The notes below the pieces were generated by a model that had not been told where the DNA came from, made no database searches, and saw nothing but the letters and a program-made list of their open reading frames with translations. A program made the position numbers and the translations under genes. Shown in pieces: positions 1 through 8,325 of a stretch of 64,000 bases of DNA. This stretch comes from SIG299 sp964632165 (GTDB taxonomy: Bacteria > Bacillota > Clostridia > Lachnospirales > Lachnospiraceae). Location of the stretch: assembly GCA_964632165.1 (NCBI GenBank), contig CAZWCZ010000005.1:1-64000 (forward strand), given 5' to 3'. Each line of letters starts with the position of its first letter. The first letter of the stretch is position 1.

Positions 1-61
1 CAAGCGGTTAAGACGTCGCCCTCTCACGGCGAAAACAGGGGTTCGATTCCCCTACGAGCTG
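1..61 (+). tRNA. tRNA-Glu (CTC anticodon), 5' end cut by the window
   Basis: The anticodon stem 16-20/28-32 (TCGCC/GGCGA) encloses a 7-base loop with anticodon CTC at 23-25, which reads GAG (Glu). The T stem 37-41/49-53 (AGGGG/CCCCT) carries a TTCGATT loop. The 3' acceptor strand is 54-60 with discriminator G61, and CCA is not encoded. The 5' acceptor strand and the start of the D arm lie before base 1. Confidence 0.9.
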
Positions 62-101
62 CTGACTGTAAATGTAAATTTAACAGCCCAACCCAAAAAG
101 G

Positions 102-138
102 TGCTCGAAACATTGAATTGTTTCGGGTATTTTTTTTG
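102..138 (+). terminator. Rho-independent terminator after tRNA-Glu
   Basis: Stem CTCGAAAC (104-111) pairs with GTTTCGGG (120-127) with one G-U pair and an 8-base loop, followed by a run of T ending near 137. It ends the tRNA transcript before the capA-like promoter. Confidence 0.8.
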
Positions 139-146
139 TTAAAAAG

Positions 147-175
147 TTGAAAGAAAAAGTATGGTGGGGTATAAT
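147..175 (+). promoter_or_regulatory. Sigma-A type promoter for the CapA-like gene
   Basis: TTGAAA (147-152), 17-bp spacer, TATAAT (170-175). It lies about 30 bp before the start codon at 208. Confidence 0.7.
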
Positions 176-207
176 GAAATCCAGGAAAGAATTAAAAGGG
201 GAAACAG

Positions 208-1407
208 ATGAAAAAAAAGTCAATTTCCAAAGCAGTGGTGTGTCTCCTTACTTTTTTATGCCTGTTGCTTTTTATCCCGTTAAAGACAGCAAAAGCAGAG
301 GTATATGGGGATGCAGAAAAAGAAAAGATTCTTGTAGGAAAACGTCAGCAGACAACTTCTGTACCGGAGAAAAAGCCCAAAAAGATAGTACGCGTGCGGA
401 TCAATGCAGTTGGCGATGTGACGCTGGGGGTTAATCAGAAGCAGACATATGCGGGTTCTTTTGATGAATATTACGATATCTATGGTGCAGATCACTTCCT
501 TCAGTCGGTAAAGCATATCTTCGAGGAAGATGATTTTACGATCATGAATCTTGAGGGAACACTTACGGATTCGGACACCATAAGAACGACAAAACAGTGG
601 AATCATAAAGGGAGACCGGAATATGCATCTATTTTGTCAGAAGCATCTGTGGAAGCGGTCAGTCTGGGGAATAACCATATCATGGACTACGGAAAAGAAG
701 GCGTTGCAGACACGATACGTTATATAACGGAAGCCGGACTGGAATATGCCATCAGTGGAACCTGGGGAGATCATTACGGTATTTATACAACAGAAAGCGG
801 CATTACGATAGGATTTGTTTCCGTAAACGAATATTATGAGGGAAATGCAGTGTACCGCTTTTTAGAGGATGGACAAAAAGTACTTAGGGAGTCCGGGGCT
901 GACCTGGTATTTGCATGTATACACTGGGGCGGTGATAAAGTTTATGAGCCGGAAACGGAGCAGTATGAAATGGGACATTGGTGCATTGATCAAGGATATG
1001 ATCTTGTTCTTGGATGCCATCCGCATGTGATCCAGGGGATTGAATGTTATCAGGGAAAATATGTTGTATACAGTATGGGAAATTTCTGTTATGGCGGGAA
1101 TAAAAATCCTTCGGATAAAAATTCCATGATCTTTCAGCAGGATTTTATCTTTGTGGACGGAGTCTGCGAGAATGCAGAAAACATCCGTGCCATTCCATGT
1201 AGTCTTTCGTCTGTCACATGGAAAAATGATTTCTGTCCAAGAATATTAACCGGTGAAGAAGCAGAACAATGGGTAAGCTGTTTAAACGCTTATTCTGCAG
1301 AATTTGGACTGGTATTTGATACACAGGGGTATTTGATAAAAAGTAAAAGAGATGAGGGCACAGAGTATGAAGATGTATTTCTATTACGGAGCAATGGGTT
1401 CCAGTAA
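208..1407 (+). CDS. CapA family protein (poly-gamma-glutamate capsule type metallophosphatase fold)
   Basis: A 399-residue exported protein. An N-terminal signal or anchor segment (lysines, then a hydrophobic stretch to about residue 28) precedes a CapA/PGA_cap domain of the calcineurin-like fold. Visible motifs are AVGDVTLG (about 67-74), NLEGT (about 114), NNHIMDYG (about 155), HWGGD (about 239), HPHV (about 271) and GNFCYG (about 291), which supply the likely metal ligands. CapA of Bacillus takes part in poly-gamma-glutamate export, but no capB/capC/capE genes lie nearby. An envelope phosphatase or hydrolase of unknown substrate is therefore the safer reading. Start at 208 has AAAGGGGA upstream. 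The 3' end overlaps the start of tdk, suggesting a two-gene operon. Confidence 0.85.
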   Translation: MKKKSISKAVVCLLTFLCLLLFIPLKTAKAEVYGDAEKEKILVGKRQQTTSVPEKKPKKIVRVRINAVGDVTLGVNQKQTYAGSFDEYYDIYGADHFLQSVKHIFEEDDFTIMNLEGTLTDSDTIRTTKQWNHKGRPEYASILSEASVEAVSLGNNHIMDYGKEGVADTIRYITEAGLEYAISGTWGDHYGIYTTESGITIGFVSVNEYYEGNAVYRFLEDGQKVLRESGADLVFACIHWGGDKVYEPETEQYEMGHWCIDQGYDLVLGCHPHVIQGIECYQGKYVVYSMGNFCYGGNKNPSDKNSMIFQQDFIFVDGVCENAENIRAIPCSLSSVTWKNDFCPRILTGEEAEQWVSCLNAYSAEFGLVFDTQGYLIKSKRDEGTEYEDVFLLRSNGFQ

Positions 1408-1966
1408 AACAGCAAACGCACTTATGACACGTTTTAACTGGGAGGATAAGGGAAAGAAAGTAGCACTTTTGAAGCCTAGTACAGACACGAGGGACGGCGC
1501 AGATATCGTAAAATCCAGGGCGGGTCTGATGGCAAAAGCAATCCTGATCTATCCGGACAGCACGCTCAGGGAAGTGCTTCCTGAACCGGCAGGAGCGTAT
1601 GATAATCTTATCGTAGATGAAGCACAGTTTTTGACTAAAGCACAGGTAGATGAATTAAGAGACATTGCAGATGAAGGAACTTTTGTCATGTGTTATGGGT
1701 TAAAAACAGATTTTATGGGAAATCTGTTTGAAGGATCCAAACGCATTTTAGAACTGGCAGATTCCCTGCGCGAAGTAGTAACAATGTGTCCTTGCGGGAA
1801 AAAAGCAATCATGAATGCAAGGTATTCCGGTAACCGGATATTATATGAAGGTGAACAGGTGGTCATGGGAGGAAACGAATCCTATATTGCCCTTTGTCAC
1901 AGATGCTATAAACGAGGATATATCAACAGGGAGGCAGTAAATAACTTTACCGTGCCGAAAGACTGA
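1367..1966 (+). CDS. tdk: Thymidine kinase (type II)
   Basis: Phosphorylates thymidine to dTMP with ATP in the salvage pathway. The sequence starts with the P-loop YGAMGSSKT directly after the start, has the Walker B/lid segment DEAQFLT near the middle, and two zinc-binding cysteine pairs (CPCG and CHRC) in the C-terminal part, all diagnostic of type II enzymes. With a start at 1367 it is 199 residues, the usual family length. In-frame ATGs at 1352 and 1373 are alternatives; none has a strong ribosome binding site. All lie inside the end of the CapA-like gene, so translational coupling is likely. A pyrimidine nucleoside phosphorylase occurs further right in the window. Confidence 0.93.
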   Translation: MKMYFYYGAMGSSKTANALMTRFNWEDKGKKVALLKPSTDTRDGADIVKSRAGLMAKAILIYPDSTLREVLPEPAGAYDNLIVDEAQFLTKAQVDELRDIADEGTFVMCYGLKTDFMGNLFEGSKRILELADSLREVVTMCPCGKKAIMNARYSGNRILYEGEQVVMGGNESYIALCHRCYKRGYINREAVNNFTVPKD

Positions 1967-2031
1967 TCTGCGATGACGGCAGAAAATCAAAAACAGAAAG
2001 AGAAATCAAGATCAGAAAGAGAAGAAAAGAA

Positions 2032-2060
2032 TTGACAAAAAAGCAAGAAAATTCTATACT
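2032..2060 (+). promoter_or_regulatory. Sigma-A promoter of alaS
   Basis: TTGACA (2032-2037), 17-bp spacer, TATACT (2055-2060), about 60 bp before the alaS start. The short leader has no room for a T-box. The 150-bp gap after tdk is otherwise purine-rich and holds no visible terminator. Confidence 0.8.
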
Positions 2061-2119
2061 TAATTAGTTATGACAGAAGAAAATGTGCGGTATTACGCAT
2101 TTAAAATAGGAGGAAGATT

Positions 2120-4783
2120 ATGAAACCGTATGGTGTAAATGAACTGAGAAAAATGTATCTTGAGTTTTTTGAAAGCAAGGATCATTTACGTTTAAAGAGC
2201 TTTTCGCTGATTCCACACAACGATAAAAGCCTTCTTTTGATCAATTCCGGAATGGCTCCGATGAAGCCTTATTTTACCGGTCAGGAAATCCCGCCAAGGA
2301 AGAGAGTGACGACCTGCCAGAAGTGTATTCGTACCGGTGATATCGAGAATGTAGGTAAGACTGCAAGACATCTGACCTTCTTTGAAATGCTCGGAAATTT
2401 CTCATTTGGAGATTATTTCAAGAAAGAAGCAATTCACTGGTCCTGGGAGTTTTTAACGGAAGTAGTAGGCCTGGAAAAAGAACGCCTCTATCCTTCTATA
2501 TTTAATGAAGATGAAGAAGCATTTGAAATCTGGACAAAGCAGGAAGGTGTTGCTCCGGAAAAGATCACACGTTTTTACAGAGATGAAAACGGTGACTGTG
2601 ATAACTTTTGGGAGCATGGTGCAGGCCCTTGTGGTCCATGTTCGGAAATTTATTATGATCGTGGTGAAAAGTATGGATGCGGAAAACCGGACTGTAAGGT
2701 AGGATGCGAATGTGACCGCTTTATTGAAGTATGGAATAATGTATTTACACAGTTTGAAAGTGACGGCAACCATCACTATACGGAATTAACACAGAAAAAC
2801 ATCGATACCGGTATGGGTCTGGAGCGTCTTGCTGTTGTAGTACAGGATGTCACATCGGTATTTGACATTGATACCATGAAGGCCATTCGTGATAAAGTAT
2901 GCGGCATGGCAGGAGTTACTTACCAGACGGATGATAAGAAGGATGTCTCCATTCGCCTTATTACGGATCACATCCGTTCTGTTACCTTTATGACTTCGGA
3001 TGGTATTATTCCGTCCAATGAAGGTCGTGGATATGTCCTGCGCCGTCTGCTCCGCCGTGCGGCAAGACACGGAAGACTTCTCGGAATTAACGGTCTGTTT
3101 CTTGCAAAACTTTGCGAAACCGTAATTGCAGAGTGTAAGGACGGATATCCGGAGCTGGAAGAAAAGAAGGATTACATTTTAAAGGTTCTTACTCTGGAAG
3201 AAGAAAAGTTTAATAAAACAATTGACCAGGGACTCAGCATCCTTGCAGAAATGGAAGAGATCTGTGCGGCAGCAGGAACAAAGACCCTGTCCGGAGAGGA
3301 TGCTTTTAAGTTATATGATACGTACGGTTTCCCAATCGATCTGACAGAAGAAATCCTTGAAGAAAAAGGATTTACGGTAGATATGGACGGATTCCACAAA
3401 GCGATGCAGGTCCAGAAAGAAATGGCCCGCAATGCCCGTGCAACGACAAATTACATGGGAGCAGATGCTACTGTTTATGATGAGATCGATGCAGCAGTTA
3501 CGACAGAATTTGTCGGCTATACCAACGACGTCTTTCGGTCGGAAATCACAGTGCTTACTACTGAGACGGAACTGGTTCGGGATATTTCGGAAGGTCAGAC
3601 GGCAACGATCATCGTAAACAAGACTCCGTTTTATGCAACGATGGGCGGACAGCAGGCAGATAAGGGTACGATCATCCTGGAGGGCAATGAAGAATGCTGC
3701 TTTACCGTAACTGATGTTATTAAATTAAAAGGCGGAAAAGTCGGACATGTAGGTTATGTATCCAAGGGAATGTTCTCTGTTGGAGATAAGGTAGAACTTT
3801 GTATCGATAAGAAGAACCGTCTTGCTACAGGTAAGAACCATAGTGCAACACATCTGCTCCAGGAAGCATTACGTATGGTACTTGGAAACCATGTAGAGCA
3901 GGCGGGTTCTCTTGTGACAGCAGAACGTCTTCGTTTCGATTTTACTCATTTTTCCGCAATGACAAAAGAAGAAATTACAAAAGTGGAAGAAATCGTAAAT
4001 GCTGAAATTGCAAAAAATCTGTGCATTGAGACAAAAGAAATGAGTATAGATGATGCAAGAAAGACCGGTGCAAAAGCATTATTCGGAGAAAAGTACGGAG
4101 AAAGAGTGCGTGTAGTCAGCATGGGAGACTTTTCCAAGGAACTTTGCGGAGGTACTCATGCAGAAAATACCGGTGTGATTTCGGTATTTAAGATTTTATC
4201 AGAATCCGGTATTGCTGCAGGCGTAAGACGTATTGAAGCAATTACGGCAGATGCGGTATTTGAATATTACAAAAAGCAGGAAGAAGAACTTTATGCTGCA
4301 GCAAAAGCAGCAAAATGTGATGTTGCTTCTCTGGTAAAGAAGATAGAAGCTTTGCAGGAAGAGTTAAAGACAGCTCATTCCGAAAATGAGAAGCTGAAAG
4401 CAAAACTTGCAAACAGTTCTCTTGGCGATATTATGAGTCACGTAAAAGAAATCGGCGGAATCAAAGTGCTGGCAGCAAAGGTTCCGGAAGCAGATATGAA
4501 TGCCCTCAGAAATCTGGGCGACCAGATGAAGGAAAAGTTAGGAGAATGTGTTCTGCTTCTTGTTTCTTCCGTGGAAGGAAAAGTAAGTCTTATCACAATG
4601 GCGACAGAAGGAGCAATTGCAAAGGGCGCACATGCCGGAAATCTGATCAAAGAGGCAGCTGCCTGTGTAGGCGGTGGCGGCGGCGGTCGTCCGAACATGG
4701 CGCAAGCCGGTGGTAAGAATCCGGAGGGGATGGATGCAGCGGTAGAAAAAGCATATCTTCTCGTGGAAAGTCAGTTAGCATAA
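2120..4783 (+). CDS. alaS: Alanine--tRNA ligase
   Basis: Charges tRNA-Ala with alanine in the cytoplasm. At 887 residues it has the full bacterial architecture: class II catalytic core (residues 1 to about 250, with the motif 3 sequence GMGLERL), tRNA-recognition region, editing domain with HSATH near residue 573 and the cysteine/histidine pair in CGGTHAE near 676, and the C-Ala oligomerisation domain with a coiled coil near 745-780 and a glycine-rich GGGGGGRPNMAQAGG near 850. A strong AGGAGG (2108-2113) sets the start at 2120, and a consensus promoter precedes it. It is a single-gene unit ahead of rpsU. Confidence 0.98.
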   Translation: MKPYGVNELRKMYLEFFESKDHLRLKSFSLIPHNDKSLLLINSGMAPMKPYFTGQEIPPRKRVTTCQKCIRTGDIENVGKTARHLTFFEMLGNFSFGDYFKKEAIHWSWEFLTEVVGLEKERLYPSIFNEDEEAFEIWTKQEGVAPEKITRFYRDENGDCDNFWEHGAGPCGPCSEIYYDRGEKYGCGKPDCKVGCECDRFIEVWNNVFTQFESDGNHHYTELTQKNIDTGMGLERLAVVVQDVTSVFDIDTMKAIRDKVCGMAGVTYQTDDKKDVSIRLITDHIRSVTFMTSDGIIPSNEGRGYVLRRLLRRAARHGRLLGINGLFLAKLCETVIAECKDGYPELEEKKDYILKVLTLEEEKFNKTIDQGLSILAEMEEICAAAGTKTLSGEDAFKLYDTYGFPIDLTEEILEEKGFTVDMDGFHKAMQVQKEMARNARATTNYMGADATVYDEIDAAVTTEFVGYTNDVFRSEITVLTTETELVRDISEGQTATIIVNKTPFYATMGGQQADKGTIILEGNEECCFTVTDVIKLKGGKVGHVGYVSKGMFSVGDKVELCIDKKNRLATGKNHSATHLLQEALRMVLGNHVEQAGSLVTAERLRFDFTHFSAMTKEEITKVEEIVNAEIAKNLCIETKEMSIDDARKTGAKALFGEKYGERVRVVSMGDFSKELCGGTHAENTGVISVFKILSESGIAAGVRRIEAITADAVFEYYKKQEEELYAAAKAAKCDVASLVKKIEALQEELKTAHSENEKLKAKLANSSLGDIMSHVKEIGGIKVLAAKVPEADMNALRNLGDQMKEKLGECVLLLVSSVEGKVSLITMATEGAIAKGAHAGNLIKEAAACVGGGGGGRPNMAQAGGKNPEGMDAAVEKAYLLVESQLA

Positions 4784-4821
4784 TTTTTTGTAAAAATGTT
4801 TCATTTTCGATAAAAAAGTTG

Positions 4822-4849
4822 TTGACGAACCGAAAATTTATGGTATAAT
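4822..4849 (+). promoter_or_regulatory. Sigma-A promoter of rpsU
   Basis: TTGACG (4822-4827), 16-bp spacer, TATAAT (4844-4849). The leader between it and rpsU can form a hairpin with arms CAGTTGT (4877-4883) and ACAACTG (4897-4903) just before the GGAGGGAGG ribosome binding site. Confidence 0.75.
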
Positions 4850-4923
4850 CTTCATAGTGCTTTAAAAATACCCAAACAGTTGTATAGGCACAATACACAA
4901 CTGGAGGGAGGTTAGGTGAGACA

Positions 4924-5097
4924 ATGTCAAATGTTATCGTAAAAGAAAACGAATCCTTAGACAGTGCTCTCCGCAGATTCAAAAGAAACTGTGCGAAGGC
5001 AGGCATTCAGCAGGAGATTCGTAAGCGTGAGCATTACGAGAAGCCAAGCGTAAGACGTAAGAAAAAGTCTGAAGCAGCTCGTAAGCGTAAATACTAA
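4924..5097 (+). CDS. rpsU: 30S ribosomal protein S21
   Basis: A 57-residue basic protein starting MSNVIVKENESLDSALRRFK and ending in the lysine/arginine-rich tail KSEAARKRKY, which is typical S21. It joins the small-subunit platform near the anti-Shine-Dalgarno end of 16S rRNA and affects initiation. The start has GGAGGGAGG upstream at a spacing that favours the ATG at 4924. It has its own promoter and is followed by a strong terminator, with partial read-through into yqfC possible. It usually precedes yqeY or the yqfC/phoH region in Firmicutes, as here. Confidence 0.97.
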   Translation: MSNVIVKENESLDSALRRFKRNCAKAGIQQEIRKREHYEKPSVRRKKKSEAARKRKY

Positions 5098-5108
5098 TAT
5101 TGTGCATG

Positions 5109-5140
5109 AAACCCTTGGTTTTTTAACCAAGGGTTTTTTT
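5109..5140 (+). terminator. Rho-independent terminator after rpsU
   Basis: A 10-bp perfect stem ACCCTTGGTT (5111-5120)/AACCAAGGGT (5125-5134) with a TTTT loop is followed by seven T. Confidence 0.93.
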
Positions 5141-5240
5141 GTGCTATTTGAAGAAGTTTTGGAATAGACTAGAGGGAATACGATTTTCTGGAGCAGAAGT
5201 TTTGCAGAAGGTCAGATCAAGGCACAGGAAAAACAAAAAA

Positions 5241-5573
5241 ATGCTGACTCCGTTTTATACATATTTAAAGGAGACCGAGCGAAAACGAAAACGGGATTAT
5301 GAACGATATGTGGAATTCAAAAGCGATCATCTCGGAATCCCGCAGGAGGTTTTGGCCGGAGAGCCGCAGATCCGAATATCCGGAAATCACAGTGTGCTGT
5401 TTTTTGGAACTTATAGGATGGAACGATATCGAAAAGAACAGATTATCCTGCAGACAAAGCGGAAAACGATCATAATTTCCGGGGATGAGCTGTGCATCGA
5501 ATATTTCAGAAAAGATGAAATAAAAATTATCGGGGAAATTGAAGGATTGTCGTTTTGCAGGGAGGGAGAATGA
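5241..5573 (+). CDS. yqfC: YqfC/YabP family sporulation protein
   Basis: A small YabP/YqfC-domain protein. The C-terminal 75 residues (HLGIPQEVLAGEPQIRISGN onward, with alternating beta-strand pattern and IISGDELCIEYF) match the family. YqfC of Bacillus is made in the mother cell, and the yqfC-yqfD pair is part of the sigma-E sporulation programme. The ATG at 5241, with AGGAAA upstream, gives 110 residues, close to the family length of about 95-105. The frame stays open upstream to a TTG at 5139, but that lies inside the rpsU terminator and is unlikely. It is followed by yqfD, phoH and ybeY, the order usual in Firmicutes. Confidence 0.82.
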   Translation: MLTPFYTYLKETERKRKRDYERYVEFKSDHLGIPQEVLAGEPQIRISGNHSVLFFGTYRMERYRKEQIILQTKRKTIIISGDELCIEYFRKDEIKIIGEIEGLSFCREGE

Positions 5574-5579
5574 GAAAAT

Positions 5580-6806
5580 TTGGAAAGGATTTTTCTTTTT
5601 TGCAAAGGATATGCCATTATTAAAATACCACAAGAATCGGCAGAACGTTTTTTGAATCTATGTAAAGCAAGAGGGATGGAGATCACGGATGTTCTTATCG
5701 TTTCTTCCAAAATCTACTGTAAAATGCTGTATCGTGATTATTTGAAATTGAAACCGATCATAGAAAAGACAAGGTGTTTTCCGAAAATAGAAAAGAAAGT
5801 CGGACTTCCTTTTCTGATACGTGCCGCAAGAAAAAGAAAAGGGATTTTTGTCGGGTGTCTGCTTGGTGTTTTCCTTTTGATACAGTGCAGTCAGCGGATC
5901 TGGTATATTGATGTAAAAGGCGGATTCTTACACACCAGACAGCAGATGGTGCAGGTATTAAAGGAGGAACTCCAAATTTATGGTGGAATCAAAAAGAATG
6001 CAGCAGACTGTACCGAGATAGAGAAGAAAATACGGCTCCTGTATCCGGAAATCGGATGGGTATCGGTAGAAAAGCGCGGATGTAATCTTTATATCCGACT
6101 GAATGAGAGTACGATGCCGGTACTTCCAGAGAAAACAGAACAGATATGTCATATTGTTGCGGAAAGAGACGGAATCGTATCCGGGATTGAAGTACGAAGC
6201 GGCATGGCGGTAGTAAAAAAAGGAGATATCGTAAAAAAGGGTGACATTTTGATTTCAGGAATCGTTCCGGTTATCGGGGATTATGATGAAGTAATGGAAC
6301 AGAAAACCGTAGGCGCACAGGGAAAAGTATGGCTGGAATCAGATTTTTCTTATTACGCGGTCTATTCTATGCAATATGAGGAAAAAATAGAAGAAAATAG
6401 TTCTTACGGACTTGGATTTTTCTGGAGAAAGAAAAAAATATTTTCATATATCCCTAGCTATTCTGAAGGAAACTATGATATAATAACCTTTGATATTGTG
6501 CCTTTTGCTTTTGAAGATTATGAAATACCGCTTTATGTCCGCATATACCGTGTGAGTAAGTATTATACAGAAACAAGGGCAAGAACCGAAGATACCATAA
6601 AAAACATGGCACAAAGACAATATATACAATTTCTTGAAGATTTACAGGCACAGGACATCCGGGTGCTGGAAAGCAGTTTTGAAACTACAGTTTCGGACGA
6701 AATGTGTGAGGCATACGGAACCGGAATGATATGCGGAAATTTTATTTCGTATCGGGAGATACAGGAAGAGGAGTTGGAAGATGAGTATTACGGAAACAAT
6801 CCTTAA
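5580..6806 (+). CDS. yqfD: Sporulation protein YqfD
   Basis: A 408-residue membrane protein of the YqfD family. A short N-terminal domain (KGYAIIKI, ERFLNLC) is followed by a single membrane segment near residues 97-108 (GIFVGCLLGVFLLIQC), then a large extracytoplasmic beta-rich part with the conserved REG/KRG-like GWVSVEKRGCNLYIRL and a lipoyl-like segment VRSGMAVVKKGDIVKKGDIL. The frame is closed upstream by the TGA overlapping the yqfC stop, so the first usable start is TTG at 5580, about 14 bases after GGAGG. An ATG at 5570 in the ATGA overlap is in another frame (see findings). It overlaps phoH by 26 bases. Confidence 0.88.
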   Translation: MERIFLFCKGYAIIKIPQESAERFLNLCKARGMEITDVLIVSSKIYCKMLYRDYLKLKPIIEKTRCFPKIEKKVGLPFLIRAARKRKGIFVGCLLGVFLLIQCSQRIWYIDVKGGFLHTRQQMVQVLKEELQIYGGIKKNAADCTEIEKKIRLLYPEIGWVSVEKRGCNLYIRLNESTMPVLPEKTEQICHIVAERDGIVSGIEVRSGMAVVKKGDIVKKGDILISGIVPVIGDYDEVMEQKTVGAQGKVWLESDFSYYAVYSMQYEEKIEENSSYGLGFFWRKKKIFSYIPSYSEGNYDIITFDIVPFAFEDYEIPLYVRIYRVSKYYTETRARTEDTIKNMAQRQYIQFLEDLQAQDIRVLESSFETTVSDEMCEAYGTGMICGNFISYREIQEEELEDEYYGNNP

Positions 6807-7824
6807 CATACCGACAGAACATATTCAAAATATGTTTGGACAGTTTGATGCGTACGCAAAGCTGATCGAGCGGACACTTGAGATAACATTGATTGCCAGA
6901 GACGGAGAACTGAAGATCCTGGGAAATGCAGATCGTGTAAGGCTTGGGAAAAAGGTGCTTTCTGAACTTTTAGAACATTCGATGAGAGGAAACAGTATTA
7001 CCGAACAGAACGTAACCTATGCATTGGCATTGGCAGAGACGGATCGTGTCGGGAGTATGGCGGAAATAGACAAAGATTTGATCTGCCATACCATTCAGGG
7101 AAAACCGATCAAGCCAAAGACACTGGGACAAAAACGTTATGTTGATCTGATCCGGAAGAATATGATCGTATTTGGCATCGGACCTGCCGGTACCGGCAAA
7201 ACATATCTTGCCATGGCAATGGGAATCCAGGCATTCAAAAATGATGAGGTCAGCCGGATCATACTGACAAGACCTGCTATCGAAGCAGGAGAAAAGCTCG
7301 GATTTCTTCCGGGAGATATGCAAAGTAAGGTAGACCCGTATCTCAGGCCGCTTTATGATGCACTATATCAGATCATGGGACCGGAGGCATTTCAGAGAAA
7401 TATGGAGAAAGGCCTGATCGAGGTAGCTCCTCTCGCCTATATGAGAGGACGTACGTTAGACAATGCCTTTATCATTCTGGATGAGGCTCAAAATACGACT
7501 CCGGCACAAATGAAGATGTTCCTGACCAGAATCGGATTCGGTTCCAAAGTGATCATTACCGGAGATCTGACACAAAAGGATTTACCGTCAGGGACGGTAT
7601 CGGGGCTGGATGTTGCATGTAAGGTGCTTTCTAAGGTGGAGGATATCGGTTTTGCAACACTGACCGGGGAGGATGTCGTACGTCATCCGCTGGTACAAAA
7701 GATTGTAAAAGCATATGAGGAATACGAAAAGAAGCAGAGTCGTACATCGCCAAAGACGCAACAGGAGAAAACAGAAAAGAGAAATAGAGGGAAAAATACG
7801 GAAAGGATACGTCATGACAATTAA
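6781..7824 (+). CDS. phoH: PhoH family ATPase (PhoH-like protein)
   Basis: A 347-residue cytoplasmic P-loop ATPase. An N-terminal region of about 110 residues is followed by the PhoH domain with Walker A GPAGTGKT near 134-141 and Walker B LDEAQN near 231. PhoH proteins next to YbeY are linked to RNA metabolism; the precise activity in Firmicutes is unsettled. The start at 6781 lies within the end of yqfD, with GAGGAGTTGGAAG upstream. The C-terminus is lysine/arginine-rich and unconserved. The gene overlaps ybeY by 11 bases, so both are probably translated together. Confidence 0.95.
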   Translation: MSITETILNIPTEHIQNMFGQFDAYAKLIERTLEITLIARDGELKILGNADRVRLGKKVLSELLEHSMRGNSITEQNVTYALALAETDRVGSMAEIDKDLICHTIQGKPIKPKTLGQKRYVDLIRKNMIVFGIGPAGTGKTYLAMAMGIQAFKNDEVSRIILTRPAIEAGEKLGFLPGDMQSKVDPYLRPLYDALYQIMGPEAFQRNMEKGLIEVAPLAYMRGRTLDNAFIILDEAQNTTPAQMKMFLTRIGFGSKVIITGDLTQKDLPSGTVSGLDVACKVLSKVEDIGFATLTGEDVVRHPLVQKIVKAYEEYEKKQSRTSPKTQQEKTEKRNRGKNTERIRHDN

Positions 7825-8311
7825 TATTGAAAAAGAAGTAGAACTTACTTTTGATTTTGAAGAGGACGTTTATGTAGAAAAAGTGATCCTTGCAGCTTTA
7901 GATTATGTAGACTGCCCTTATGAAGCGGAAATCAATGTTTTATTTACGGACAATGAAGGAATTCATGAATTGAACAGGGAATACCGGGAGATTGACCGCC
8001 CGACGGATGTCCTTTCTTTTCCGATGGTAGAGTATGATACCCCGGGAAATTTTGACAATATAGAAGAAGAACAGCCGGAATGTTTCCATCCGGAAACCGG
8101 AGAACTTCTTCTTGGCGACATTGTGTTATCTTATGACAAGATCCGGGAACAGGCAAAAGAATACGGACATTCAGAACGTCGGGAACTGTGTTTTCTGATC
8201 GCACACAGCATGCTGCATCTTGCGGGATATGATCATATGGAAGAAAAAGAACGGGAAGAGATGGAACGCATGCAGCGTGAAATACTGGAACAGTTGGGGA
8301 TTTTAAGATAA
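7814..8311 (+). CDS. ybeY: Endoribonuclease YbeY (rRNA maturation factor)
   Basis: A single-strand endoribonuclease that acts in 16S rRNA 3' maturation and ribosome quality control. The zinc site H-x3-H-x5-H is intact as HSMLHLAGYDH (His131, His135, His141), and the family signature RPTDVLSFPM is present. The protein has 165 residues from the ATG at 7814, the normal length. The frame is open further upstream only as an overlap with phoH. It sits directly after phoH, the classic arrangement, but dgkA, cdd and era, which often follow in Firmicutes, are absent here. Confidence 0.96.
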   Translation: MTINIEKEVELTFDFEEDVYVEKVILAALDYVDCPYEAEINVLFTDNEGIHELNREYREIDRPTDVLSFPMVEYDTPGNFDNIEEEQPECFHPETGELLLGDIVLSYDKIREQAKEYGHSERRELCFLIAHSMLHLAGYDHMEEKEREEMERMQREILEQLGILR

Positions 8312-8325
8312 GAGGCGACAGGGCA

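Noticed and set aside
208..1407. Capsule (poly-gamma-glutamate) operon
   Set aside because: Only a CapA-type domain is present; capB, capC and capE are absent nearby.
1973..2035. 20-codon frame (MTAENQKQKEKSRSEREEKN) before alaS
   Set aside because: No convincing ribosome binding site, low-complexity purine-rich DNA, and it overlaps the alaS -35 box. A leader peptide is not excluded but not supported.
1967..2119. T-box riboswitch for alaS
   Set aside because: The transcript leader from the identified promoter is only about 50 bases, too short for a T-box, and no T-box motif or terminator is present.
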